The translations under genes and the position numbers were made by a program. From G965202915 sp965205955 (lineage in GTDB: Bacteria; Pseudomonadota; Gammaproteobacteria; Eutrophobiales; Eutrophobiaceae), in assembly GCA_965205955.1 (NCBI GenBank), contig OZ242192.1:1302001-1366000 (forward strand): DNA of 64,000 nucleotides, in the 5' to 3' direction. Shown in pieces: positions 35,572-44,859 of this stretch (position 1 is the stretch's first letter; each line of letters starts with the position of its first letter). A model generated the notes under the pieces. It worked only from the letters and a program-made list of their open reading frames with translations. It was not told where the DNA came from and searched no databases.

Positions 35572-35659
35572 CCCTGATAGAGGCAGGGGCGTTTGCTTTC
35601 GTTTCCTCTGTAGGGGTGGTCTATGCTCTGGATTTCGACCGGGTTTCATTGCGGGAACT

Positions 35660-37030
35660 TCAATATGATACTTTGGACTTCGTAACCAGCAAGTCTGCCC
35701 TGGTCACAAAATCCAGTGTGTCATCAAGAGCTCTACCAAACTTCTCGATTAGCTCGTCAATCTGTGCGGTAGTGATTACCAGAGGCGGACAAAAAGCAAT
35801 ACTGGAGCCCGCTACCGTTCTGACAATCAGGCCATGTTTTTGGCAAGCCTGCTGGGCAAACATGCCCACCTCGGGGCCGGTAAATGCTTGCCGGGTGGTT
35901 TTATTTGCCACTAACTCAACAGCGGCGATCATGCCCTTGCCGCGTACTTCGCCGACCAGTGGATGGTCTGTAAAACCAGACAGGCATCGCTGCATGTATT
36001 TACCGGCTTCGGCGGCATGTGTAAAGATATTATCCCGCCGGTAGATGTCCAGTGTTTTTAATGCTACCGCACAGGCAACGGGGTGGCCGGAATACGTATA
36101 CCCATGGCCAAATACTCCAACTTCCACACTGGGCTGAATCAGTGCTTCATACATGTTGCCAGCAATCAATGAGGCGCTGATCGGTATATAGGCTGAGGAA
36201 AATTGCTTGGCCAGGGTCATCATCGCCGGCCGGTCAATGCCCATGGTAGTACAACCAAAATCGTTACCGGTTCGACCAAAGCCACAGATCACTTCATCAG
36301 CCCAGAACAGGATGTCATACTTGGTAAGGATCGCCTGAATTTTGCCATAGTATCCATCCGGCGGCACGATCACGCCGCTGGCGCCGGTAACCGGTTCGGC
36401 GACAAAAGCAGCGATGGTTTCCGGTCCTTGTTGCACGATCAACTGTTCCAGATTGGCAACGATTCGATCTACGAACTCAGCTTCACTCTCACCTTGCCCG
36501 GCGCCACGGTAATAATGTGGTGCGTCGGTACGCAGAATACCTAATGCTTCAAACGGCAGGTTAAAATAGGTGTGGTTCACGGGCATACCAGTCAGTGCGG
36601 CTGAGGCTACAGTGACACCATGGTAGGAGCGCTCGCGGGCAATAATTTTGTATTTTTCCGGTTTGCCAATCGCATTAAAATAATAGCGCAGCAATTTTAT
36701 TTGGGTGTCATTGGCATCACTGCCCGAACTGCCGAAAAATACTTTGGCGTTATCTATCGGCGCCATTTCTGAAAGCCGGTCCGCGAGATCCATACCTATC
36801 TGGTGGGTCTTGCCGCCAAACATCGGGCAGTACGCCAGCTTGGTCATTTGTTCTCGTGCGGCTTCAATGAGCTCTTTATTGCCATAGCCAAGCGAGGTAC
36901 ACCAAAGCCCCGACATTCCTTCCAGATATTGTTTGCCGTTGTTATCGTAAATGTAAACGCCGTTGCCATACGCGATAATGAATTGCTCAGTCGCTGTCAA
37001 GTTAGTTGTCGGATAAATAACTGCGCTCAT
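35660..37030 (-). CDS. Class III omega-aminotransferase, pyridoxal-phosphate dependent
   Basis: This 456-residue protein has the fold-type I class III pattern: GLWCTSLGYG near residue 41, the cofactor loop FFGSSGSDAND near 98-108, ERSYHG near 133, WADEVICGFGR with the cofactor Asp near 245, and the Schiff-base Lys at about 275 (MTLAKQFSSAYIP). The family (including SpuC and taurine or beta-alanine transaminases) moves a terminal amine to pyruvate. The usual AKG after the lysine is AKQ here, so substrate preference may differ. It is the last gene of a six-gene minus-strand run, 22 bases after ald, with GAGGA ahead of its ATG. The second aminotransferase at 38231 is a distant paralogue. The exact substrate cannot be read from sequence. 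A GU-rich hairpin lies inside its last codons. Confidence 0.85.
   Translation of the reverse strand: MSAVIYPTTNLTATEQFIIAYGNGVYIYDNNGKQYLEGMSGLWCTSLGYGNKELIEAAREQMTKLAYCPMFGGKTHQIGMDLADRLSEMAPIDNAKVFFGSSGSDANDTQIKLLRYYFNAIGKPEKYKIIARERSYHGVTVASAALTGMPVNHTYFNLPFEALGILRTDAPHYYRGAGQGESEAEFVDRIVANLEQLIVQQGPETIAAFVAEPVTGASGVIVPPDGYYGKIQAILTKYDILFWADEVICGFGRTGNDFGCTTMGIDRPAMMTLAKQFSSAYIPISASLIAGNMYEALIQPSVEVGVFGHGYTYSGHPVACAVALKTLDIYRRDNIFTHAAEAGKYMQRCLSGFTDHPLVGEVRGKGMIAAVELVANKTTRQAFTGPEVGMFAQQACQKHGLIVRTVAGSSIAFCPPLVITTAQIDELIEKFGRALDDTLDFVTRADLLVTKSKVSY
35674..35715 (-). other. RNA hairpin at the 3' end of the aminotransferase coding region
   Basis: Arms at 35674-35689 and 35700-35715 are complementary with 13 of 16 Watson-Crick pairs around a 10-base loop. 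In the minus-strand transcript all three mismatches become G-U pairs, while in the plus-strand RNA they would be A-C clashes. It lies within the last 19 codons of the operon and is not followed by a U-run. A role in 3'-end protection or pausing is possible. A weak CCCTG/CAGGG dyad at about 35571-35590 is the only other structure before the adhesin stop. Confidence 0.4.
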
Positions 37031-37052
37031 AACATGTCCTCACTCCAGTAGT

Positions 37053-38198
37053 TTAACATTTGCCAAAACTCTCTGATTTTCCCTGCCGGGCTAATGCCTC
37101 TTCAGCGGCAACGCAGGGATAACCCAGCGCATTACTAACGGCCTGGTTGGTTACTTTACCCTGGTGCACATTAAGTCCGTTCAGGAAATTTTTATCATCA
37201 CGCAGAGCCTGGAAACCTTTTTCGGCAAGAGCCAGCGCGAAAGGCAGGATGGCGTTGTTGAGCGCCAGTGTCGAGGTGCGCGCCACTGCGCCAGGCATGT
37301 TGGTGACGCAGTAATGGATAACGTCATCGACGATATAAACCGGGTCTTTGTGGGTGGTGGCTTTGGATGTTTCAAAACAGCCGCCCTGGTCTATCGCAAC
37401 GTCCACAACAACGCTGCCAAATTGCATATGGCTGATTATGTCCCGCGTTAGCACTTTGGGCGCCGTGGCGCCCGGAGTCAGAACGGCGCCTATCACCAAA
37501 TCAGACTTTAAAACATACTCCTCAATAGTGTTTGCGGTCGAATAGACACAACGGACACGCCCCAGATATTCGATATCCAGTTGGTTCAAGCGTGGCAATG
37601 AATGGTCTAAAATCGTTACATCTGCACCCATGCCCACCGCCATGTAAGCGGCATTATTGCCTACTACTCCACCACCGATGATGGTCACTTTGGCGGGCGC
37701 AACCCCCGGCACACCGGACAATAATACCCCACGCTCACCATGCGTTTTTTCTAAATAATGGGCGCCAGCCTGAATAGACAGCCTTCCGGCAACCACGCTC
37801 ATAGGAGCTAATAGCGGCAAAGCGCCTGCATCATCAGTGACGGTTTCGTAGGCAATACAGGTAGCGCCGGAGGCCAGCAATAGTTCTGTTTGAATGGGAT
37901 CTGGCGCCAAATGCAAATAGGCGAATAGTAATTGCCCTTTCCTGAGCATTTTGCATTCACCAGTTTGCGGCTCCTTTACCTTTAGGATCATCTCAGCGTC
38001 AGCAAATATACGTTCGGCTTGATCAGTAATTACTGCGCCCGCATTTATATAATCGTCATTCGAAAAACCAATCCCTGCTCCCGCATTATATTCCAATATT
38101 ACCTTGTGTCCGTGACTCATTAATTCCCGGACGGAAGCGGGCGTCAGGCCGACCCGATATTCATGATCCTTGATCTCTTTAGGCACACCAATCAACAT
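37053..38198 (-). CDS. ald: Alanine dehydrogenase (NAD-dependent)
   Basis: The 381-residue length and sequence are typical of Ald, which interconverts L-alanine and pyruvate plus ammonia with NAD. Seen are the N-terminal MLIGVPKEIKDHEYRVGLTP with the substrate arginine, KVKEP with the catalytic lysine near residue 74, YLHLAPD with the catalytic histidine near 95, the nucleotide-binding VTIIGGGVVGNNAAYMAVGM near 171, and VVVDVAIDQGG with the active-site aspartate. A GAGGA lies 11 bases before the ATG. It sits between two class III aminotransferases that probably make alanine from pyruvate, so its likely role is to regenerate pyruvate and release ammonia. Confidence 0.95.
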   Translation of the reverse strand: MLIGVPKEIKDHEYRVGLTPASVRELMSHGHKVILEYNAGAGIGFSNDDYINAGAVITDQAERIFADAEMILKVKEPQTGECKMLRKGQLLFAYLHLAPDPIQTELLLASGATCIAYETVTDDAGALPLLAPMSVVAGRLSIQAGAHYLEKTHGERGVLLSGVPGVAPAKVTIIGGGVVGNNAAYMAVGMGADVTILDHSLPRLNQLDIEYLGRVRCVYSTANTIEEYVLKSDLVIGAVLTPGATAPKVLTRDIISHMQFGSVVVDVAIDQGGCFETSKATTHKDPVYIVDDVIHYCVTNMPGAVARTSTLALNNAILPFALALAEKGFQALRDDKNFLNGLNVHQGKVTNQAVSNALGYPCVAAEEALARQGKSESFGKC

Positions 38199-38230
38199 GC
38201 TTTATTTATTCCTCAAAATTTTTCCATTGG

Positions 38231-39628
38231 TTACAGACAGGCGTCTTTTTTCAGATCCACCAAAGTCTGTTTAATACCTTCGCGCAAAATTTCAAACAAT
38301 TGGTCGGCTTGCAATTTGCTCATGATCAGAGGAGGAGACAGGATTATTTGTTCGCCTACCGGCCGCACAATTAAACCCCGTTCACGGCAGCGCTTGAATA
38401 TGCGATCAGCAATCATCACCTCCACCGGAAAAGACTGTTTCGAAGCCTTATCGCTGACAAGCTCAATACCCACCATGAAGTGACTACCGCGCACGTCGCC
38501 GACGATAGGCAGATCACCTAAAGACTGCGCCTGATTATAAAAGTAAGGACCCACCTCTTGCACATGTCCGCAGATGTCTTCTCGCTCAATGATTTCTATA
38601 TTTTTTAGCGCCGCCGCACAGGCAACCGGATGGCCGGAATAGGTGAAGCCCATTGATAACACGCCGCCTTCGCATTGTGGTTGACTGATAACCGCGTAAA
38701 TCTCTTTTGAAATAATCACGGCTCCAAGCGGGACATAACCCGAGTTGATACCTTTTGCGGTTACCATAATATCAGGTATGTAGTCGTAGACCTCCTCCGA
38801 AGCAAACCAGTGACCCAGTCGACCAAAAGCGGTGACCACTTCGTCAGCAATATAGATAATATCGTGTTCCTTACAGACTTTACGGACCTTCTTGTGATAG
38901 CCGCTGGGCGCAACCAACACGCCACCCGCACCCATAATGGGTTCGGCGATAAAAGCTGCAACATTGTCTGCGCCCAGTTGATTGATACGGTTTTCCAATT
39001 CGGCAGCCAGAAAATCAGCATATTCTGCTTCATTTAAGTGATCGGCGCCCACCGGACGGCGATACATGTTGGCCGCCGAAACATGATGGATCCAGTCATC
39101 GGCAATTCGATCAAGACAGCGCTTGCCTTCATGTATACCAGTCAGGTTCGCTGTCAGATAAGTTGAACCGTGGTAGGCATTAAGCCGTGAAATAATTTTT
39201 TTCTTTTGCGGCTTGCCGCGCAGGTTGTTGTAGTAATGCACCAGGCGAATAGCGGTATCATTAGCAGCGGAACCGCTGGAAGTGTAGAACACGTGATTCA
39301 ATTTGCCAGGAGCAAGCTCAGCCAGCTTGCCGGCCAACATTGCCCCCGGCACGTTACTGCTGGAGCCAAACGGGTTATAATATGGCATATTGAGCGCCTG
39401 CTCAGAAATACAGTCGGCCATTTCTTTGCGCCCATGCCCGATATTTACACACCACAAACCGGCGATACCGTCAAGGAATTGATTACCATCAGCGTCAGTT
39501 ATATGCATGCCTTTGGCGCCGGTAATGATCTGGCTGCCTTCTTCCTTGAAGATTGAAAAATTGCTATACGGGTGGATGAAATGATCTTTATCCATTTGCC
39601 AGATTTTTTTTGCTTCAGTCTTGTTCAT
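38231..39628 (-). CDS. Class III omega-amino acid:pyruvate aminotransferase
   Basis: The product is 465 residues from ATG 39628, which has AAGAG about eight bases upstream; an in-frame ATG at 39661 lacks a ribosome site. Motifs are MDKDHFIHPYSNFS, GIAGLWCVNIGHGRKEM, the cofactor loop YTSSGSAAND, NAYHGSTYL, IADEVVTAFGRLGHWF, and the Schiff-base lysine in MVTAKGINSGYVPLGA. This matches the group annotated as taurine, hypotaurine, beta-alanine or polyamine:pyruvate transaminases. It differs from the paralogue at 35660 in keeping the usual AKG motif. It lies 32 bases upstream of ald and 67 bases downstream of the antiporter gene in the same strand run. Two such enzymes with Ald suggest a substrate with more than one transaminable amine, or two sequential intermediates. 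Confidence 0.9.
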   Translation of the reverse strand: MNKTEAKKIWQMDKDHFIHPYSNFSIFKEEGSQIITGAKGMHITDADGNQFLDGIAGLWCVNIGHGRKEMADCISEQALNMPYYNPFGSSSNVPGAMLAGKLAELAPGKLNHVFYTSSGSAANDTAIRLVHYYNNLRGKPQKKKIISRLNAYHGSTYLTANLTGIHEGKRCLDRIADDWIHHVSAANMYRRPVGADHLNEAEYADFLAAELENRINQLGADNVAAFIAEPIMGAGGVLVAPSGYHKKVRKVCKEHDIIYIADEVVTAFGRLGHWFASEEVYDYIPDIMVTAKGINSGYVPLGAVIISKEIYAVISQPQCEGGVLSMGFTYSGHPVACAAALKNIEIIEREDICGHVQEVGPYFYNQAQSLGDLPIVGDVRGSHFMVGIELVSDKASKQSFPVEVMIADRIFKRCRERGLIVRPVGEQIILSPPLIMSKLQADQLFEILREGIKQTLVDLKKDACL

Positions 39629-39695
39629 TTTTAAACTCTTGTTTTGGGGAAATTTTGCCATGTAGCAAGCATGCTCATTACGTTAAATACACGTG

Positions 39696-41027
39696 TTAGA
39701 ATGCCGCAACGGCTATAAAGGCAAACGAAGCGACGACGGCCGATAACAAAGCATAGGGCAATTGCGTAAGCGCATGCTCCATGACACCACACCCGCTGCC
39801 ATGTGCCGAAAGAACCGTTGAATCACCATAGAAACAGGTATGACTGCCAAAAGCGCTGGCTGAAATTAACGCTCCTATCACTAAGGGAATGTTAGCATCC
39901 ACGCTGACGGCAAGGGGTATAATGATAGGTATGGCTACCGCGAAGATCCCCCAAAACGATCCGGTCGCAAAAGCAATCAACCCCATGGTGGCAAAAGTCA
40001 CAAACGGTAATAACAAGGGCGTCATAACAGGTGTAACCGAATCTATTACATAGCTCGTCAAGCCAAGCTGATCGTTGACCTCTTTTAACATAAAGCCTGC
40101 CACTACGGTTGCCAGAGGCAGTAGCATGGATTTGAAACCTTCAAGCATGGTGTCAAAAATTTCATTAAGTTTTAGCAGCTTCTGATAAAAAACCAGGGTA
40201 ATGGTGATCCCCAGTGCGATGATCACGCCTTTCAGGATATCGATTCCCAGATACCAGGTGAAAAAGATGAGAGAGAGAAGGGGAATGAAAAAATTTAAAA
40301 TAACGCTACTGCGCTCAGGGGAAATATCTTGACCCTCCGTGTCCTGATCGGGCTGCGAAAATTTTTTTTGTTCTGCCGTTTTCATTGCGCCAAGTAAAGG
40401 AATTTTTTTCAGCGCCACCAATGGGACTATAATAGCTGCAATCCAGGCATAAAACATGTATGGGATTGCTTCGATATACAGATCAAGTCCCCGCCCGGTC
40501 TCAATACCCATGCTTTCTTCCAGTACCGCAGCAAAATATACCGCCCAGGTGGACAAGGGAACAATGACACAAACGGGGGCCGCCGTTGAATCGACAATAT
40601 AAGCCAGCATTGCGCGGGAAACGCCGAACTTGTCAGTCACTCTTTTCATGGATGAACTAATAGTCAGGGCATTCAAATAATCGTCAATAAATATGGTCAG
40701 ACCAAGTAACCAGGTCATCAAAAGCGCACCCGCCTTGCTTTTGATCCGATTGGCCACCATGCTTCCAAAAGCCACTGCTCCGCCTGTTTTTACCAATAAT
40801 GCAATCAGGCTTCCCATCAGCCCGCACACCATGATGATCCAACCTATGGTTTCATTCGCCATTACTTTCAGAATGGTGGCGGTCAAATTATCCATCACAT
40901 CACCGGGCGCCAACATCAGGAGACCAATGAGGGTGCCTCCAATTAACGGCTCAATGGTGCGTCTTGAAATGACCGCCAGAATTAATACAGTGGCGGTAGG
41001 GATCAGGCATTCAATTCCGGCGCTCAT
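39696..41027 (-). CDS. NhaC-family Na+/H+ antiporter-like membrane transporter
   Basis: The 443-residue protein has about eleven hydrophobic segments. Typical NhaC-family stretches are TIEPLIGGTLIGLLMLAPG, MVCGLMGSLIALLVKTGGA, LLGLTIFIDDYLNALTISSS (the conserved FIDDY motif), VDSTAAPVCVIVPLSTWAVY, FATGSFWGIFAVAIPIIIPL and the late SASAFGSHTCFYGDSTVLS. The family exchanges Na+ for H+, and some members move organic acids or amines. Its place inside a catabolic operon suggests it imports the substrate or exports a product across the inner membrane, or balances sodium; this is inference. The gap to the deiminase gene upstream is 50 bases, with only a weak ribosome site (GAAAAG). Confidence 0.87.
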   Translation of the reverse strand: MSAGIECLIPTATVLILAVISRRTIEPLIGGTLIGLLMLAPGDVMDNLTATILKVMANETIGWIIMVCGLMGSLIALLVKTGGAVAFGSMVANRIKSKAGALLMTWLLGLTIFIDDYLNALTISSSMKRVTDKFGVSRAMLAYIVDSTAAPVCVIVPLSTWAVYFAAVLEESMGIETGRGLDLYIEAIPYMFYAWIAAIIVPLVALKKIPLLGAMKTAEQKKFSQPDQDTEGQDISPERSSVILNFFIPLLSLIFFTWYLGIDILKGVIIALGITITLVFYQKLLKLNEIFDTMLEGFKSMLLPLATVVAGFMLKEVNDQLGLTSYVIDSVTPVMTPLLLPFVTFATMGLIAFATGSFWGIFAVAIPIIIPLAVSVDANIPLVIGALISASAFGSHTCFYGDSTVLSAHGSGCGVMEHALTQLPYALLSAVVASFAFIAVAAF

Positions 41028-41077
41028 TGGATTGCTTTTCGGTTTTCCTGCCGTAAAAAATTTAGAGTCCCCAAAAA

Positions 41078-42316
41078 CTAACTCTGTACCCCCACCGGCT
41101 GTTGTTGGGTTGAACAGTGGATCCCCCCACCTGCGTAGTTAAGCGGAGAGGGGTCTATTTGAACTACATCGCGTCCAGGAAAAGCAGTTTTCAAAGCATC
41201 TAAGGCCATGTCATCCTTGGTCTTATTACCATACTTGGGCGCGATGATCAGTCCATTGCTTGCAAGATAATTCGCATAGCTTGACGATTTGACAATCTGA
41301 ACCGGCTCTCCTTTGGGAAAGGGTGGAACATCATCGGGATAGGCCAGCTTCGCCAAAAAATTAGAATACATCGGTTCATCAGGCTGGATAAGCCTATAGT
41401 CAATATCCGGGGTTGGGATGCGCACAATCTCAAATGGATTGCCATCCACATCAGTCTCTGCAGATAATATACGATAGGCCTCTTCAAGTCGCGCATAGTT
41501 CACGGCAGCAATAGGGTCGTTGGCGGCTTCCTCTGCGGTGACCTGGGCCAGAATGATTCGAGTGGCGCTGGCAAACCGGCAAAATTCATCCATGTGACCG
41601 CCTGTGGTCTGAGGACCATAAAGATAGATCGCTGTGCCGCCTGGACCGGTATAGGGAATAGGTCCCCAGTCCGCATGCAGGTCTTCGCGCACACCGGCGT
41701 TCAGCCAAATGAATTTGGTTGCGCCCAGCGTGGCCCTATAGGCGGCCTCCAATTCTTCCCGGGTCGCATCCGAATTACGCTGAAACTCAACGGCACGGTC
41801 GAGCAAAAGGACGCCTTGACCGTTTTGAATCCTGTCTCCCCCTTCACTGACAATGGTCGTGCTTAACACCGTATCTATATCAAGAAATTTGGCAACCAGA
41901 CCCGGCAATGCGGTCATCTGCATCGAAATCGGGTCGGTGGTGGTAGAGTATCCCCACTGATTCTGTGTATAGGATGCGATTGCCAGCTTATTTGTCGAGC
42001 GGTCTTTCAGGAAAATCGGGCCATAGTCACGCACCCAGATATCAACCTGAGGAATCGGCAGGAAATCCATATACGAGGTGATCGGATAATCATTCTGACG
42101 CATCCAGTTCTGGGCATCGGATATACCTTGTTCGTTTGTGCACATAATACATGATTTTAGCTGGTGATCAGACAAGGTCACCGCGATTTGGGCGATCACT
42201 TGCCTGGTATCAAGTTGCGGATCCTTAAACCACTGGAACGTTGGCCAACCAAGCCAGACTGCCGACTGCGGTTCGAATTCACCGGGCATAATGTAGTCGG
42301 ACTGGGACCTAAGCAT
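41078..42316 (-). CDS. Agmatine deiminase / peptidylarginine-deiminase family guanidine hydrolase
   Basis: The 412-residue protein has the family's catalytic set: the N-terminal MPGEFEPQSAVWLGWP, VRDYGPIFL near residue 95 (Asp), SEGGDRIQNGQGVLL (family EGG motif), GGHMDEFCRF near 239 (His), and the catalytic Cys near the C-terminus in YAGGGIHCSTQQQP. These enzymes hydrolyse a guanidino group to a ureido group plus ammonia; AguA makes N-carbamoylputrescine from agmatine. No signal peptide is seen, so the enzyme is probably cytoplasmic, unlike secreted Porphyromonas PPAD. It follows the TonB receptor by 45 bases. No AguB-type nitrilase is in the window; the nearby M20 carbamoylase could take the next step. 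The true substrate may be another guanidino compound. Confidence 0.87.
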   Translation of the reverse strand: MLRSQSDYIMPGEFEPQSAVWLGWPTFQWFKDPQLDTRQVIAQIAVTLSDHQLKSCIMCTNEQGISDAQNWMRQNDYPITSYMDFLPIPQVDIWVRDYGPIFLKDRSTNKLAIASYTQNQWGYSTTTDPISMQMTALPGLVAKFLDIDTVLSTTIVSEGGDRIQNGQGVLLLDRAVEFQRNSDATREELEAAYRATLGATKFIWLNAGVREDLHADWGPIPYTGPGGTAIYLYGPQTTGGHMDEFCRFASATRIILAQVTAEEAANDPIAAVNYARLEEAYRILSAETDVDGNPFEIVRIPTPDIDYRLIQPDEPMYSNFLAKLAYPDDVPPFPKGEPVQIVKSSSYANYLASNGLIIAPKYGNKTKDDMALDALKTAFPGRDVVQIDPSPLNYAGGGIHCSTQQQPVGVQS

Positions 42317-42361
42317 TTTCCAGAATACCGTGATGTATGGTGTTTAGCATGGCTCAGTAAA

Positions 42362-44677
42362 TCAAAAATTCCAGGACAGATCCAAACCATAGGTACGTGG
42401 ATATCCGGGTGTCTTCAGAACTGCTCCCAATGAAGAAAGATCGTTTATATATTGAGTATATTGTTCATCTGTCAGATTTTTGCACCACAAGGAAACCCCC
42501 CATTTCTGGTTCTGCGAGCCTATGCCAATCCTGACATTGAGCAGAGTATATCCTTCAATCTCACTGACAGGAACATTGGTTGATTCAGCCCAGTGCTTGG
42601 TACGGGTGGTAAAGTCGAACTGCCCGAAGCCCAACCATCCGCCTGTAACAGGCGTTTCATATCGTACCAGCCCGTTGGCGCTGAATTTGGGCGCATAAAC
42701 CAGTTCATCGTCATCATTTATCCCCTCAACGGGAATAGTCCCGACTTCCCTTATTGTGTCGGACGTCTCCGTATCCATCACGGTGAATCCGAATTTAATA
42801 TCCAGACCCTCCGTTGGCACCAGCCAGAGCTCCGATTCAAGACCGTAGAGATCCGCATCACCACCGTTTGCATTGATCAAAAGGCCGGGAGGGACACCGG
42901 GAACACCTGCATCAGGATTACGAGTCGACAGTGCAAATATAGCGTCTTCATAATCGTAGTAGAAAAAAGACGTATTCCAACGTAAGCGGCCGTCAAGCCA
43001 GTCAGACTTCAAGCCGATCTCAAAGGCAGTCAGTGTTTCCTCGTCGTAAGGCTCATCTAATATACCTTGCACGGTGATGTCGCCGATGAAGCCACCGCTT
43101 TTGAAGCCATTGGCAATCTTGGCATACACCATTGCCTGATCGGAAACATCAAAGCTGGCGCCTATAGTCCAGGATACCTCGTCAAAGTCGATCTCCCGGT
43201 CCAGATATGCGCCCGCGCCAGCATCGTCGGGCCCGGCGGGCCCCGGAACGGCGGGCACAAAATCGCCTCTGGAGGATGGCCCCGGCGTACCAGGCAAATC
43301 GGTAATGCCACGGTCGCTGGCATCAATAGTGCCGCCCTTGAAGTCTCGCTCCTCATGGGTATAACGGAGACCGCCAAACACCGCGAGGGGATCGGTCAAG
43401 CGGAATTCGTTATGCAGGAATACCGCGAACGAATCGGTTTCCAGGGTATAAGCATGGTTCTGGCGGTACTCAAGAGCGGAGCCATCAGTTTCTGTCAATG
43501 GCGCATCCAGTTCGTCGGAAGAAACATACAGACCCAGGGTCCAATCCCAGCGGGACCCGGCAGAAGCCAGGCGCAACTCTTCGGAGAATTGGTCAAAGTC
43601 CGTCTCGTAACCGACATCAACATTCCTTGCCGGGGAACCATCGGCATCTTCCTGAGACTCGCGCTCGACATCATTATAGCCGGTGACTGAGGTCAGCGTG
43701 AGCCCTTCCTGCACCTCATAGTCTATTCTAAGAACGCTGCCAAAAGCCTCAATCTCATCGCGGTTGATAATGGCGCTCTGCAGGCTGAACGGGTTATTGT
43801 CGTCAATACTCAATGGATCCGTATCGGCGCCATCAAAAGAACAACCGGTGGTTCCGGCTACCGGATTACAGTCGTCCCCGTAAGTCGGAATCCCCTGATA
43901 TTGATTGCCATCAGAGTCATCCTCGCCACCGAATACGGTCAGATGCGCGGTCAATTTATCCGAAACATCCCACAACAGTTGTCCGCGCAGCGCGAATTTT
44001 TCCTGATCACCGATTTCACCGTGTACCGGATGATCAAAGGCCCCGCCACTTTGATCGACAACCATCATGGAAAAACGACTAAACATTGTTTCACTCAATG
44101 GAATATTCACATAGCCTTCAGCAGTAAAGTTATCATAATTTGCGCCGCCCACGTCTAGATTGGCCGCAAATTCATCAGTCGGTTTGGCAGAAAAAAAGTT
44201 GACGGCGCCACCTGTCGAGTTACGTCCGAATAAGGTGCCCTGCGGGCCTTTTAATACCTCAACGCGCTCTAGATCAAACAACCCAAAATTCAGCAACGTG
44301 GAATTGCCGTAGTACACTTCATCAACGTGGATAGCAACGGGAGAACTTTGAATGGCGGTAAAGTCATTCAAACCAACACCACGCAGAACAAAGTTGGGAA
44401 TCGCATTGGTGGATGAATAAGAGACGATCAGGCCCGGCGTCTGATATTGGATATCGGCCGCGTTATTGAACCCCAAACCTTTTATTTCATCACCACTCAG
44501 TGTGGTAATGCTAATGGGCACGTCCTGGATATTTTGTTCTCGCTTTTGCGCCGTGACGGTGACCTCCTCGATTTGTTGGGCGGACAACTCGCCGGCGCCA
44601 AAAACTAATACCATCATCACCATCAACCCACCCAGCTTAACTTTGACTCGTTTTCCCTCAGTCTGTAAATTTATCAT
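42362..44677 (-). CDS. TonB-dependent outer-membrane receptor
   Basis: The product is 771 residues from ATG 44677, which follows the strong ribosome site AGGAGGAG by eight bases; an earlier ATG (44734) would place extra basic residues before the signal peptide. The signal peptide ends at LSAQ. The TonB box is EEVTVTAQKRE, and the plug contains DVPISITTLSGDEI, NFVLRGVGLND, FDLERVEVLKGPQGTLFGRN and STGGAVNFFSAKP. The barrel follows to a terminal LDLSWNF with the expected last phenylalanine. The receptor heads the six-gene minus-strand run and presumably imports its substrate or a cofactor for it. A TonB receptor implies a large or scarce ligand, which fits a guanidino natural product or peptide better than free agmatine. 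A C-rich candidate operator lies 68 bases upstream. Confidence 0.93.
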   Translation of the reverse strand: MINLQTEGKRVKVKLGGLMVMMVLVFGAGELSAQQIEEVTVTAQKREQNIQDVPISITTLSGDEIKGLGFNNAADIQYQTPGLIVSYSSTNAIPNFVLRGVGLNDFTAIQSSPVAIHVDEVYYGNSTLLNFGLFDLERVEVLKGPQGTLFGRNSTGGAVNFFSAKPTDEFAANLDVGGANYDNFTAEGYVNIPLSETMFSRFSMMVVDQSGGAFDHPVHGEIGDQEKFALRGQLLWDVSDKLTAHLTVFGGEDDSDGNQYQGIPTYGDDCNPVAGTTGCSFDGADTDPLSIDDNNPFSLQSAIINRDEIEAFGSVLRIDYEVQEGLTLTSVTGYNDVERESQEDADGSPARNVDVGYETDFDQFSEELRLASAGSRWDWTLGLYVSSDELDAPLTETDGSALEYRQNHAYTLETDSFAVFLHNEFRLTDPLAVFGGLRYTHEERDFKGGTIDASDRGITDLPGTPGPSSRGDFVPAVPGPAGPDDAGAGAYLDREIDFDEVSWTIGASFDVSDQAMVYAKIANGFKSGGFIGDITVQGILDEPYDEETLTAFEIGLKSDWLDGRLRWNTSFFYYDYEDAIFALSTRNPDAGVPGVPPGLLINANGGDADLYGLESELWLVPTEGLDIKFGFTVMDTETSDTIREVGTIPVEGINDDDELVYAPKFSANGLVRYETPVTGGWLGFGQFDFTTRTKHWAESTNVPVSEIEGYTLLNVRIGIGSQNQKWGVSLWCKNLTDEQYTQYINDLSSLGAVLKTPGYPRTYGLDLSWNF

Positions 44678-44745
44678 TACAATTCTCCTCCTCACTATTG
44701 GTGTCTGAAAACCTGTAAGACTATTTATAAGCAAATTTTAGAACC

Positions 44746-44771
44746 CTATAAAGCCCTCAAATGTGGGGGGT
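44746..44771 (-). promoter_or_regulatory. Candidate operator of the TonB-receptor operon, copy 1 of a shared motif
   Basis: On the minus strand this reads ACCCCCCaCATTTgaGGG, then a short gap and TTATAG, ending 68 bases before the receptor start codon. The M20 hydrolase promoter has the same string with only a few changes (46431-46457). The core is CCC-N8-GGG. The adjacent LuxR-type protein is the obvious candidate to bind it. Confidence 0.55.
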
Positions 44772-44859
44772 TGCCCTTGACGGCCCGGAACTTTATCTTG
44801 ACACTGCGTATCTTTAAGTATTGCCTTAGAAAAAAACAACATATATGGAGGAGTTAATT

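Noticed and set aside
35616..36044. Plus-strand frame at the 3' end of the aminotransferase.
   Set aside because: Antisense to a confident gene; its resemblance to the aminotransferase C-terminus (DTLDFVT on both strands) is a by-product of the inverted repeat at 35674-35715.
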